Assembly: GCA_002102555.1 (NCBI GenBank)
Contig: MCFL01000003.1
Coordinates: forward strand, 620,001-684,000
Length of the DNA stretch: 64,000 nucleotides
DNA from: Catenaria anguillulae PL171
Taxonomy: Eukaryota > Blastocladiomycota > Blastocladiomycetes > Blastocladiales > Catenariaceae
Direction: 5' to 3'
The notes under the pieces were generated by a model, which saw nothing but the letters and a program-made list of their open reading frames with translations, was not told the origin of the DNA and ran no database searches. Made by a program: the position numbers and the translations under genes. Position 1 is the stretch's first letter. Each line of letters begins with the position of its first letter. Shown in pieces: positions 1 to 9,893 of the stretch.

Positions 1-701
1 GTAAGTTGCATTGAAAAATGTAGAGCACAAGTGAAGTAGGACGTACCCGGCTTGCAACCGATCCATGAAGTACTTGTGGGTGAACGTGTCGTACGAAATG
101 ACCTTGTGGTACTGGTTGATAAAGGACGTCGACTCTTCCTTGTCGGTCTTTTCTGTTGATTGTCGGACACACGAGGGCAAAACACAAGTCAGTAAACTTT
201 TGGACACATCCCAGTCTGGTCTAGAGCCGATTTCAACCACAAATTGCGTACCATAGCGCTTGTCGGTCGTCATAACAGTGAAGGACGTGGCATACCGTGA
301 CGGACTCGCGTCATCCCCCTTGGACAGGAGGATTTCGCGGGGCGGGTCCGCCAACCGGCCAATCAGGGTGACGCGGTTGAGGCCAACAGGCGTAATGCGG
401 ACAATACGGGCCTACAAAGTTCAAAAGGCGGCGTCATCGGAGGCGTGAGCGAGACCATGGATGCGGATGGGAAGGGATGGGCGCGGGCCGAGGGGCCGTG
501 AGGATGGGCATTGGAATATTGTCGTTGTGACGGGACGAGGGCGGCGGCCGGCGCCAAATGATCGACGCTTGGCCGACATGGCTCGTCGTCCCTGAGACGT
601 CGTCGTCTCTGTCGTTCAACCTGCCAAACATGAGATGGGTTTGGAGGCCGGGAAACCGCGCATACCGCATCGGACGAGGTCGAGTACAGACGGCGGAACA
701 T
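1..701 (-). CDS. RIM1: Mitochondrial single-stranded DNA-binding protein, 3' end outside window
   Basis: Coats single-stranded mitochondrial DNA during replication. Three exons are visible: 701-666, 411-252 and 152-47. Introns 665-412 and 251-153 begin GTATGC and GTACGC, and a further donor GTACGT at 46 leads out of the window. Phases close exactly. Exon 1 is only 12 codons (MFRRLYSTSSDA), a basic, Ser-rich start typical of a mitochondrial presequence. Exon 2 holds the SSB signature NRVTLIGRLADPP, followed by an OB-fold strand, and exon 3 gives NQYHKVISYD, matching the family's x-WHxVV strand. The C-terminal third is missing because the gene runs off the left edge. The symbol follows the yeast homologue. 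SSB family membership is well supported; mitochondrial location is inferred from the presequence. Confidence 0.8.
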
Positions 702-968
702 GGTGGCGGTTACGTTGCGTTGAGTGTGTTCGTCGATATCTGACGAATTGGGTCGAAAAATGTGCATGAATATGCTTACTTGAAGAGTCAATGACTGGAC
801 GTTTCCTGGTCACGGAACGTATCGCGGATCTGGTATTGATGTTGGTTGGACAGCTCCACTCGTTCCCCACATAACCTCCAGGAGACAATAAAGGAGTGTC
901 GGTGGCCTTGCGAATCCTCATTTCTTGCGCAGTTGCTGCATATCAAGAGAAAGTGGACAATAAATTAA

Positions 969-2670
969 TCAGTTGCACAGGCAGAGTTGGTCATCCGCGA
1001 TCAAAACGCAAGTTGACGCTGTTGAGGTTCCCCCTGAGAATTTCGTCAAGGTGCCAAGCCCTCCGACACAGGTGCCCTGCCTCCATCGACAACCCTGCCT
1101 CACCGGCTCCACATTCCCCCTAATACCATCCACGGCTGCCAGCTTGCCACCCATACTCCTGCTCCGGTGCCGCCACCGCAACCGACTCCTGGCTCGCATC
1201 AAACCCCAACGAATCTGCGGTACTTGCGCTGCTTGCCAACGACTCACGCGACCTTGTAGCAAATCCACCACGGTCTGCAATCGCTCCTCACACGCACCCA
1301 GCCGGTGCTCAAACAGTTGCATGCTCGACGTGAGCACGTCGAGTTGCGCGACAATGGTTTCCAAGGTGGTGGTGAGACTGAGTGGGAGCGACTTGATTTC
1401 AAGCGGAGACGTGGTGGGTTGGTCGTCGGCCGAGGTGGAGGCCGTTCCTGGAAGAGTGGGTGGGGAAGGGTTGTGTGGGGCCGGCGGTTTGGTTCGGGAA
1501 GTGGTGGGTGGTCGCGGATTTGATGTCGAGGTTGGCGGCCGGCGACCAAATGTTTTCTAAACAATGTGAGATGCGGTCAAGTCAGTCAGGAAATGCGAGC
1601 TCATATGACACAAGGACGTACCGTATCCGCAAACAAGGGCGGCCCGAGATTCACCACTTCCTGCTGTCCGGCGGCATCTTGCCCGCCTGCCGCTGTCACT
1701 CCCCCAGTCCCTAGCCCTGGAATTGCGGGCTCGCCTGTCCCCGCCAACAAATTGCTCTTCCACACAAACACCTGGCCATCCATTCCGCCCGTTGCAAAGT
1801 ACTCGCCCCGTGGCGAAAACACGGCGGCCGTGGTCGGCAAGTTTTCCTTGTGGCCATGCAGCGTATACAACAAGTGACCCTCGACCAAATCCCATACTTT
1901 GACGACGCCATCGCCACCGGTACTGATCATCCACTCGCCCTTTGGCCCGCCAAACGCAAGTGATTGGACCCTTTTGGCCCGTGAGCGTCCAAGTAGCACT
2001 GAACGAGCCTGTGTGTTCGAATGTCCCAGAGCTTGATTGCCCCATCGGTGCATGCCGCACCCACAAGACTACCCAGAGGATGAAACTGGACGTGGGTGAC
2101 TTCGCCGCCGACTTGCTGGTAGACCTTGATGCAGGATGCTTTGGCGGCGCTTGGATCCCACAGGCGGATAGTCTTGTCGTCGGACCCGGACGCAACCATG
2201 GAATCGTCGGGCGACCAGGCAGCAGAACGGACCCAGTTTGCATGGCCCGTCAAGGTGGCCATGAATTTGGCGCGAGGTGCAGACCACAACTTGAGCGTCT
2301 TGTCATCCGAGGCGGTCAACAGGTATCTACCGTCGTTGGAAAAGCGTACGGTGCGAACGGCAGCCGTGTGTGCCGTGAAGACGGACACGTCGCCCTTGAC
2401 GGAGGGTGTCCAGAGGCGGACCGTCTTGTCCTTTGATGAGGAGGCGAGCAGGTTGGTGCTGGGCGAGGGGCAGAACTCGACGTTGGTGACGGGAGCCTTG
2501 TGGCCGAGGAAGCGGAAGCCGCGCATGCCCGGGCGAAAGTTCCAGACCATGATGGAGTGGTCGAGGGACGCGGACGCGAGCTGGGTCAGGTTGGGCTTGA
2601 AGGACAGGGCAGAGATGCCATCCTTGTGGCCGCGGAAGGCGCGCTCGAGCGTTGGGTCGAGCGATTCCAT
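969..2670 (-). CDS. POC1: POC1-like centriole/basal body WD40 protein
   Basis: Structural protein of centrioles and basal bodies needed for their stability. Exon 1 (2670-1622) starts MESLDPTLERAFRGHKDG, like animal POC1, and encodes a seven-bladed WD40 propeller with repeated GHK..V and D.T.RLW motifs. After the intron (1621-1557, GTACGT...TTTAG) a Pro/Thr-rich linker leads to the diagnostic POC1 coiled coil, TLETIVAQLDVLTSSMQLFE, near positions 1376-1316. One reading-frame slip occurs in the propeller at about 1978-1982: ...YLDAH continues as AKRVQSLAFGGPKGEW one frame over, as if one base were missing at a GGG run. The last ~90 codons before the stop at 969 are low complexity and could contain another intron, since a GTGAGT lies near 1246. 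The identification is firm; the exact C-terminus is not. Confidence 0.85.
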
Positions 2671-3192
2671 TGAGTTGTTTCGTTTCTTGACTGTTTGGGA
2701 TACAATGCAGAGAGATGGGAATCATCAATTGCAAGATATATCGCATCATGATCATTCGGATGCCATGCAGAGGCAAGCAGAGAAGGAGGAGGATCAAAGA
2801 CGCGTTGGATCGGCGGCCTTGCTCAGGCGACCCAGACGACTGACGCCACGCCACAGATTCACTGCAGATTCGATTGGCAACGCAGCAGCGCCACCAGCAG
2901 ATGGCCATGGCACCGGACATGAGCGAATCCATCCCATCAATGTATGAATGCCATGAGAGCACATGCCAATCACTCGACCCAACCCTCCGCACTGACCCTT
3001 CGAGCGTGCCGCTTTTGACCTCTGCTCGCCCACCCGCCCAACTCCGCCCACTGCCTGATCCATCCGCCCGTCAACCGTCGAGCTCAAACGCCGCCACCGC
3101 CAAACCAACTGCCAACTGCCCAGTCGCCTTTAGAGTCCCTTCTTTGCCTCGGCACCTCTCTTTTCATTGACCACTCTGCTATTCTGCCCATC
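2671..3192. other. Divergent intergenic region POC1 / septin
   Basis: About 520 bp between two divergently transcribed start codons. No ORF resembling a protein was seen; it presumably carries both promoters. C-rich, CCG/CCA-rich leader sequence precedes the septin start, and no clear TATA box was found. Confidence 0.5.
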
Positions 3193-4698
3193 ATGTCTGG
3201 TATGGGCACCCCGTCCTTGTCATTTCATGGCCCATCACCAACACCATCTGACGTGCCATGCTATTCTGCGTGCTTGTGCTTGCGTCCCCACTGCTTTCCT
3301 TTTCATAGCAAACGGAGTATGTTATCCATGTCACTCTGTTCCTTTGGCGCAGTTAAGGACTCACTATCAACGCCATCACCATCAGATCACCCCCATTGCC
3401 CTCAACAACTTTGTTGGCTTCTCCAACCTTCCCAACCAGCACCACCGCCGGTCCGTCAAGCGCGGCTTCCACTTTACCGTCATGGTGGTTGGTGAATCTG
3501 GCCTCGGTAAAGCCACACTCATCAACACCCTCTTCAATTCGCAACTGTATCCGGACCGCAAGCCCACCATCACGACCGACCTGCAATCCACGTTGGAAAT
3601 CAAGCAAATCTCGGAAGAGATTGTCGAGCAAGGCGTCTCGTTGCGCCTCACCGTCATTGACACGCCCGGATTTGGCGACGCCATCAACAACAATGAAGAT
3701 TCGTGGAAGCCCATCATTGCCAATGTCGAGGCCCGCTACGACTCATACCTCGAGCAAGAGCTCCGCCTCAACCGGTCGCAAATTGTCGACAACCGCATTC
3801 ATGCCTGCTTGTACTTTATCCCGCCCACGGGACATGCCCTCCGCCAGATTGATATCGAGTTTATGAAGCGCATTGCACCCAGGGTCAATTTGGTGCCCAT
3901 CATTGCCAAATCCGACACGTTGACCGAGGAGGAGGTCCAAGTCTTCAAGCAGCGTGTACGTTACGCTCCGTCCGTTCACTCGTTTTTGATCATTTTTTTT
4001 TCCTTGCTCACAGATGGACGACTTCATCACATCATCATTGGTAGATCATGGACGACATCACCCACCACCAAATCCCCGTGTATCACCCGCCAACCTACCC
4101 TGACGACGACCCGGAAACGCTCAACGAGACGCGCGCCATCGACTCGAAAATCCCGTTTGCCGTTGTTGGATCCACCAAGGAAGTCACGACGCCCGATGGC
4201 CGCAAAGTGCGTGGGCGCGCCTACCCTTGGGGCGTGATTGAAGTGGACAACGAGGCACATAACGACTTTGTCAAGCTGCGCCAAATGCTGGTGCGCACCC
4301 ACATGGAAGAGCTCAAGCTCGGCACCGACCAAGGCCTGTACGAGTCGTATCGCACCTCCAAGTTGCGCGCCATGGGCCGCGAGCAAGAGATCTTTTCAAA
4401 GGAAATCAACCCAGCCGCGTCCATGGAGGAACAGCGCTTGTTGCACGAGCAGCGCCTCGCAAAGATGGAAAACGACATGAAGCTCGTGTTCCAGCAAAAG
4501 GTCCAGGAAAAGGAGGCAAAGTTGAAGCAGAGCGAGGAGGAGTTGTACGCCAGGCATCGCGAGATGCGAGATGCCTTGGAGAGGCAGCGCTCCGAGTTGG
4601 AGGACAAGAAGAGAAAGTTGGAGGGTTTGATTCACAATGCCGGGTTGAACAAGCCCACCACCCCCGAAAAGTCGAGGAAGAAGGGCATTTTCAAGTAA
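3193..4698 (+). CDS. Septin, Cdc3-like GTPase
   Basis: Filament-forming GTPase acting at the cell cortex, septum and, in zoosporic fungi, possibly the flagellar base. The secure part is exon 3386-3955 plus exon 4045-4698 (intron 3956-4044, GTACGT...GGTAG). It reads NFVGFSNLPNQHHRRSVKRG, then G1, switch II DTPGFGD, G4 AKSD, the septin-unique region, and ends in a long coiled coil (QRLAKMENDMK...KRKLEG) before KKGIFK. The NLPNQ-RRS stretch is closest in memory to Cdc3. The P-loop reads GESGLGKAT, with Ala where Ser/Thr normally binds Mg2+. The first exon is uncertain: ATG 3193 with a splice from 3252 to 3386 keeps phase, but its donor GTGCCA is weak. Confidence 0.88.
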
Positions 4699-5458
4699 GC
4701 GTCGGTCGGTGACGCCCCTTTGCTGTTCTGCCTCTTTTGGATTGTCTTGTGAAACGTCGGCGCTGTCTGGGCACAGCGTTCGAGTGGTGCTGCTTTTTGT
4801 CATTTGCACTTTTGTTTTGTCCCTCTGTCGTTTCGTCTAAACTCACTCTGGCCTGTTTGACTCTGGTTGCTGCTTCTTTGTGTTTCAATTCAAATCTCTG
4901 CTCGCCTCCTCTCTCCTCAACTTTCACGTTCCCCGTTTTGGTTGCCTGTCTTACCTTTACAGTTTTCAATACACTAGGCTGTCATCCTGCCGCATCCCCA
5001 TATGAAGCGGTGGATGTCACGGCGGCGTGAGTCGCCTGTGTTCACGCTCCAAACTCCACCAACGCTTGGCTGCATTGCCTCAAGCTCTGTTGCATGGTCA
5101 GCCAGGCAGGTCAAGCTTTGCATGCGCCGGAGGCAGCCATACAAAACCAAACGGAAATCCACAATTGCCGACTACAAGCAGTGGCCGTAAGGCTCAGGCC
5201 GAGTGAGTTCCACGGCTGCCTGAACGGACACAGGCAGTCAACAATGCATGAATATGGGACGTGGTGAGTTCACGATGTGTTTGTTGCCAAATAGACGGGG
5301 ATAAGGACAGACAAGCACTGAATCCTCGGCAGAATGTAGAAAAGGTTGAGATTGTGACTCTATTTGTATTCTTTGCATCGGCTACTCAGAATGCAAACAA
5401 CCATTGATGTTGAACGCACGAGCCGTGAGACATCATGCAACCAACAAGCATGCCAGTG
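4699..5458. other. Intergenic region after septin
   Basis: About 760 bp. The first ~280 bp are T-rich with many TTTG/CTC blocks, as expected of a 3' UTR. Short frames here show no protein-like composition. Sequence homology to the inverted repeat begins at its right edge. Confidence 0.5.
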
Positions 5459-5777
5459 AGACGCGTTGCACAACATTCCAGCCGCGTCGCTTCACAGACT
5501 CGATACAAGTCGTCGTGTGGGACTGTGCGAGCGAGGGGTTTTCCGAGTGCCCCGTGCTTCCAAGTGAGGCATTTGGATCTCTAGCGACCCGGCGACGATT
5601 GGCCTAGGGTACAAATACCAGTCGATCCCCTCACCACTTTACCCACACATTACATCTTCACCCAACTTCTCACTCCTCCGTCATCTGACTGGTTCAGTTC
5701 CCATCCACACCCACACTCATCCATACACAACTCGCGTAGATCGCTCAGTGCCCGTCCACTTAAAATACATATCCAAG
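5459..5777 (+). promoter_or_regulatory. Upstream region conserved between the two copper-protein gene copies
   Basis: This 320 bp segment recurs in reverse orientation at 26105-25783. Three blocks are nearly unchanged while the sequence between them has diverged: GACGCGTTGCACAACATTCC at 5459, CCGTGCTTCCAAGTGAGGCA near 5551, and TACAAATACC near 5610, which may act as a TATA-like element, followed by a conserved leader up to the ATG. The pattern suggests retained regulatory sites, though recent duplication alone could explain part of it. Confidence 0.5.
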
Positions 5778-6392
5778 ATGCTCGCCAACTCTGTCCTCTC
5801 GCTCCTCGTCGTCGCACAACTCGCGCACCTCGCCCTGGGCCACGGCCGCCTCATCTCGCCCGCCCCTTTCTTCAACGACGACGTCGGCTCGTTCCCCAAC
5901 TTCCCCTGCGGCGGCATCGACGTCGAGCAAGCCCTCGCGCGCTCGCCACCCATCACCGTGACTGCCGGTGGCGAGGCCCAAGTCCAATGGCAAATCACCA
6001 ACGGCGACGGCGCAGGTCCGCTGGCCGTCCAGATTGATCCCACAGGCACCGCCAAGGCGTTCCAGACGCTGCAGATTACACAGCAGATTCCAGGTGTGCG
6101 TGGCGATTTAGCCAATGCTAGGGATCAGCGGGTCACGCTCGGGTTCCGCATTCCCGCTGGGTTGCAGTGTCAGGCACCCGGCGGCAAGTGTTTGCTCAAG
6201 GTTGCTCAGGCAGATGCGCCGAGGTTTACGTTTGGATCGTGTGGTGCCGTGGTGCTTTCGAACGGTGGTGGTGGCGCACAGCAAGGCCAAACGGGGACTG
6301 GGGCCGGCACTGGCGTTGGCAGTGGGAACGCTAATGGTCAAGGCGGCCGTCGCCGTCGCCGCCGCCAGCGTCGTCAGCGTCAGCAGCAATAA
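5778..6392 (+). CDS. Secreted His-1 copper protein, BIM1/X325 (LPMO-like)
   Basis: Predicted extracellular copper-binding protein of 204 residues. The signal peptide MLANSVLSLLVVAQLAHLALG is followed directly by HGRLISPAPF, so the mature protein starts with the His that forms a histidine-brace copper site in LPMOs and in the X325/BIM1 family. Next come FPCGGID, a beta-rich core, LQCQAPGGKCLL and FGSCGAVVL; the PCGG and paired Cys pattern fits the copper acquisition factor BIM1-like domain better than catalytic AA9/AA10 enzymes. The C-terminus is unusual: a Gly/Gln/Thr-rich spacer and a tail of Arg and Gln (GRRRRRRQRRQRQQQ) where related proteins have a GPI signal. It is a single exon; the start is fixed by the signal peptide. 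A second copy lies inverted at 25.2-25.8 kb. Family assignment is moderately sure, activity unknown. Confidence 0.7.
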   Translation: MLANSVLSLLVVAQLAHLALGHGRLISPAPFFNDDVGSFPNFPCGGIDVEQALARSPPITVTAGGEAQVQWQITNGDGAGPLAVQIDPTGTAKAFQTLQITQQIPGVRGDLANARDQRVTLGFRIPAGLQCQAPGGKCLLKVAQADAPRFTFGSCGAVVLSNGGGGAQQGQTGTGAGTGVGSGNANGQGGRRRRRRQRRQRQQQ

Positions 6393-6616
6393 GTGTCACG
6401 CAGTATTTGCTATTACTTTGCGAGTCTCATTTCATCTCCATTACACTAATGGAGTGTTCAACCGCAATCCATTTCCAATCACATCAATAAACGAAACACT
6501 CAAGGTATTTACATACATGCCTTCTGACCTGGAGAAATATCCAAATAAATGGCGAAATCACACACCAACTGACTCGGACAAGACAACGACGCAGCAGCAA
6601 ACTAGCATCTGGGTGC

Positions 6617-9199
6617 TCACTCATCACTGTTGTCGTCCTCGTCAGTATTAGAATCCTCGTCGTTCTCATCCACGTCTTCTTCCTCTGAGTCCGCCCATGT
6701 CCCGTCCAATACCCGCTGCCACTCGCAATACCTCTGAATCCACCCAGGAACAAACTGCACCATGACCTTATGGTCCTCGTCACTAACAAGCACCCACCGG
6801 ACCCGATGCGAACCCTTGATGGCCGCCGAGTAAACCTTGAAATGCAAACCCGATTCACCGTCCTCTTGCGGCAACAAGTGCGCCACGGCCTTCCACACCC
6901 ACGTCGGTGTGTACTTGTTCCACTCCACACATGATACGGCAAGGTCCGAGTCCAAGAGGACGAGCAGCGGAAACAGCCATCTTTGGCACACCACTGAAGG
7001 CCGAGCACACCTGAGCAATTGGTACTCGTCTTGCGGACACTTTTTCGGCTTGCTGGCCAAGGTTCGGACGCCCATGGATGCAATTGTTGGATGCTTTGAG
7101 GTCGGGTGATGGGTCAGAAGCGTGGTCATGGTGGCCTCAAGCAATGGCGATCGAACATTGAGCATGTAGGCCTCGGGTGTTTCGGTTGAGCACGCGAAAC
7201 CGACGCCGCTAAAAAAGATCATGGTGCAGGCATACCGGGATGCCGCGTCCATCTTGGCCAGCGTCGAAAACAATTGGCCCGTCTCTTGCAGGGCCATGAG
7301 CAGACGAGCAATAAACGGTGTTTGTACCAGGAGCACTGCTTGGCCGAAAAACGCAAAGTAGTCGGTGTCCGAGGGGTTGCCATCCAGGGATCCCGCGTTG
7401 AACGGTGCCGTGTTGACAAACGGTTTGAGGAATGCGCGAAGGATTTTGACCAAGTCCCACGGGGCGTTGGGCGGGGCTGTGGCTTCAAAGAGCAGGCGAA
7501 ACATGTATGACCACAATTGAAACGGTTGCTTTTGGAAGGCGCGGATCAGCTCTTGGGTTGGCGTGCGTCGGACGGCGCCATATTCCATCATGCGGCCATA
7601 GTGCGAAAGGAGCTCCGTGAAGTACCGGGCAGAAGGCGGATGTTTGAAATTCTGGTCTTCGAACAGCACTATGCAATCAATCAAGTAAGTCAGTACTGTG
7701 TCCAAGAATGGTTGACGAAGATGAAAACATAACCAAGACGCACATTGAACCAAAATATCGCCAAGCACGTCATCACCAAGGTTTGCAACCAACACGTCAA
7801 CAACATTGTCATGGCCCCGGAGGAAGGCCAGCTGCAACGCATGACTCGCTGCAGACTCAGTATACAGCCCAAGGTCCATGATCTGCTCCAAATGATCTGT
7901 GATCCCCTTTTCCGCCTCCCACGTCATCATGCTTGCGCCAATCCACGACATTCGCTTGCCGTACATCTCGTACATGTCAAAGCTGTTCAAAAGCTCCAAC
8001 CCGAAGAACTCGATCAGGGCCTTGAGCGACGAGTAGTACTGCTTCTTGTGCTCGAGAAAGAGCATACAGTGCATGGAAAAGTCGACGCCGGCTTGGTCGC
8101 GCAAGTAAGTGAGCACGGGGATGAAGCGGTCGGGGTCGTCGAGGTTGATGAAAGATGAGTGGATGCTGTTGTAGAGTGGGGAGGCGTCTGGGTCGTGCAC
8201 ATCCACGTTGGTCATGATGCCGCGCAAGCCGGAAAAGTCGTCGAAATGGGCGTGGACGAGTTTAAGGAGCGGAAGCGACCATTCGAGGGCGGCCAGCCAG
8301 TAGCAAAATGTGGGGAATGTGACGGATTCGTTGCCGAGGCACATGACAGATCGAAGCATGCGGGAGCGGTTTTCAAGCAGGAGGTAGGTCCAATGCTTGG
8401 CAGGCACGAGGCAGTCGCCGGGAATGACTCGAGAGAGCTGAGAGAGGATCAATGAAGCAGCTCCGAGGTTGCCTGTGCGCATCGAGAAGTCGAGGAACTG
8501 AAGCGCATCACGAAGAGGCGACCAAAGAGGGAACGAGGAAGACTTGGATTCGGCCACATGTTTCGAGTCGAAAAATGAGCGCAAGGTGGATGATAATTCG
8601 GCCGAGCTCAATGTTTTCGTCATGTGCAATGGGCCTTTGGGCGAGAAGAGCCAAGCGAGGAACGGCATGGTCACGAGCGGGTCGGGAACTGGTTCGAGTG
8701 GAGCTACCATGGCAATGCGCGGCTGTTCGATCGAGTCGGGAATGAGCTGCTCATCGGGAACCATAGGACGCTCGCCGGAAACTTCGTCATCCTCGTCATC
8801 CTCCTCCTCGACATCCATGGCCGGCGTTTGACGGGGCTCCTCAGGCAGCCTGGACAGTAGGAACTTGGCGAGCCGCGAATCGCACTGGCGTGGGCCGGCT
8901 CGAGTCCCAACTTGAGAACAATAGTCCGGAAGGGGTGCATGGAAGATGGTGAACTGCGTCCAAGACAGCCGTTGATGATGCGAGCGAGCGATCATGGCGG
9001 TCGTTTGACAAGCAGCGGCAAGGGAAGCGGAGGGTCGGGTCAGGGAGAGAAGGGTGATGAGGATTTCTGTTGGCAGCAAGTCTTCAGCGGGGGCGGCATC
9101 ATCATGACTTTGGATGTTGTCAGGAGGAGTGTCTGGCCGAAGGACGTCGGCGTGTGCCTGTGCCGGCGCCGGTGCAAATGTGGGGTTTGCTTTCATCAT
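6617..9199 (-). CDS. Large F-box-like / ankyrin-like protein, function unknown
   Basis: One open frame of 860 codons. Near the N-terminus LLPTEILITLLSL resembles the start of an F-box (L-P-x-E-I-L), and the middle contains helix-rich stretches such as SHALQLAFLRGHDNVVDVLV that resemble degenerate ankyrin repeats. The protein ends in an acidic Asp/Glu tail. A probable in-frame intron of exactly 75 bp lies at 7743-7669 (GTGCGT...ATAG, with a TACTGAC branch-site-like motif), which would make the product 835 residues. The stop faces the copper-protein gene in a convergent arrangement. If the F-box is real the protein would be a substrate adaptor for SCF ubiquitin ligase, but this is tentative; I cannot assign it to a named family. 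Confidence 0.6.
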   Translation of the reverse strand: MMKANPTFAPAPAQAHADVLRPDTPPDNIQSHDDAAPAEDLLPTEILITLLSLTRPSASLAAACQTTAMIARSHHQRLSWTQFTIFHAPLPDYCSQVGTRAGPRQCDSRLAKFLLSRLPEEPRQTPAMDVEEEDDEDDEVSGERPMVPDEQLIPDSIEQPRIAMVAPLEPVPDPLVTMPFLAWLFSPKGPLHMTKTLSSAELSSTLRSFFDSKHVAESKSSSFPLWSPLRDALQFLDFSMRTGNLGAASLILSQLSRVIPGDCLVPAKHWTYLLLENRSRMLRSVMCLGNESVTFPTFCYWLAALEWSLPLLKLVHAHFDDFSGLRGIMTNVDVHDPDASPLYNSIHSSFINLDDPDRFIPVLTYLRDQAGVDFSMHCMLFLEHKKQYYSSLKALIEFFGLELLNSFDMYEMYGKRMSWIGASMMTWEAEKGITDHLEQIMDLGLYTESAASHALQLAFLRGHDNVVDVLVANLGDDVLGDILVQCASWLCFHLRQPFLDTVLTYLIDCIVLFEDQNFKHPPSARYFTELLSHYGRMMEYGAVRRTPTQELIRAFQKQPFQLWSYMFRLLFEATAPPNAPWDLVKILRAFLKPFVNTAPFNAGSLDGNPSDTDYFAFFGQAVLLVQTPFIARLLMALQETGQLFSTLAKMDAASRYACTMIFFSGVGFACSTETPEAYMLNVRSPLLEATMTTLLTHHPTSKHPTIASMGVRTLASKPKKCPQDEYQLLRCARPSVVCQRWLFPLLVLLDSDLAVSCVEWNKYTPTWVWKAVAHLLPQEDGESGLHFKVYSAAIKGSHRVRWVLVSDEDHKVMVQFVPGWIQRYCEWQRVLDGTWADSEEEDVDENDEDSNTDEDDNSDE

Positions 9200-9893
9200 C
9201 TTGGAAACTGAGGGATGCCCCGAGTTCCTTCAAGTATCGCAACGTTCATTGACCAAAATTATTAATCGTAACATGTATTAATATGGCTCCATGTGAGATT
9301 TATGATGATTGGAATGTGGCAGTGGCCTGGCCGACTGTTGTTGTGGGGAGCGAGTCAAGATCCATCCGACCTGATCACGTTTGATATATACTCGTCCCAT
9401 ATTAATATCCTTCTCGAATGTATCCATAAATCATCGTTGAGCGACAGACAAGTATGTTCCTATCCAATGGCATCGTCCACCTACGTATCCGAATCTTCGC
9501 CACTCCGCATCCATAGCCCAAGTCCACTCGTCGCACTGTTGAATCCACTTCGGCACAGCCTGCATGAGGGCATCCACGTCTGCGCTGCTTTTGGCGACCC
9601 ATTTCGCCCAATAATGTACATACATACATGGATGGAGTAGGACTGTGATCCACACACCCGTTGGCAGCGGATGGATTCCCACGGACTACAACAGCACGCT
9701 GTTGGTCGGCGATAAAACGTTGTTCGCGTGCACAATCTGAGCTCAGTGAAACGGAAATGCAAGGATTCATAAATATTTGACTGATTACAGACATGACATG
9801 ACACGACACGACAAAACACATCCATCCAAACACACTCGGAGCCGCAATCCTGAAAGGAACAAAGGCCGACAAGGCGCTCGAGCCACCCGGTCG
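9200..9893. other. Intergenic region, AT-richer
   Basis: About 690 bp between the start of the F-box-like gene and the stop of SMC1. AT content is higher than in the coding flanks (TATATACTCG, ATTAATATCC). I see no gene or repeat. Confidence 0.45.

Larger units (their letters stand above)
5459..6395 (+). repeat. Inverted duplication, copy A (partner 25157-26106, minus)
   Basis: Roughly 940 bp covering promoter and the whole secreted copper-protein gene are repeated in opposite orientation about 19 kb away. By eye the two copies are well over 85% identical in the coding part. No terminal repeats or transposase were seen at the edges, so it appears to be a gene duplication, not a mobile element. 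Confidence 0.85.

Noticed and set aside
3167-3316. In-frame N-terminal extension of the septin (FLFIANG...)
   Set aside because: Begins with TTG and has UTR-like composition; septins of this type start close to the VGFSNLP segment.
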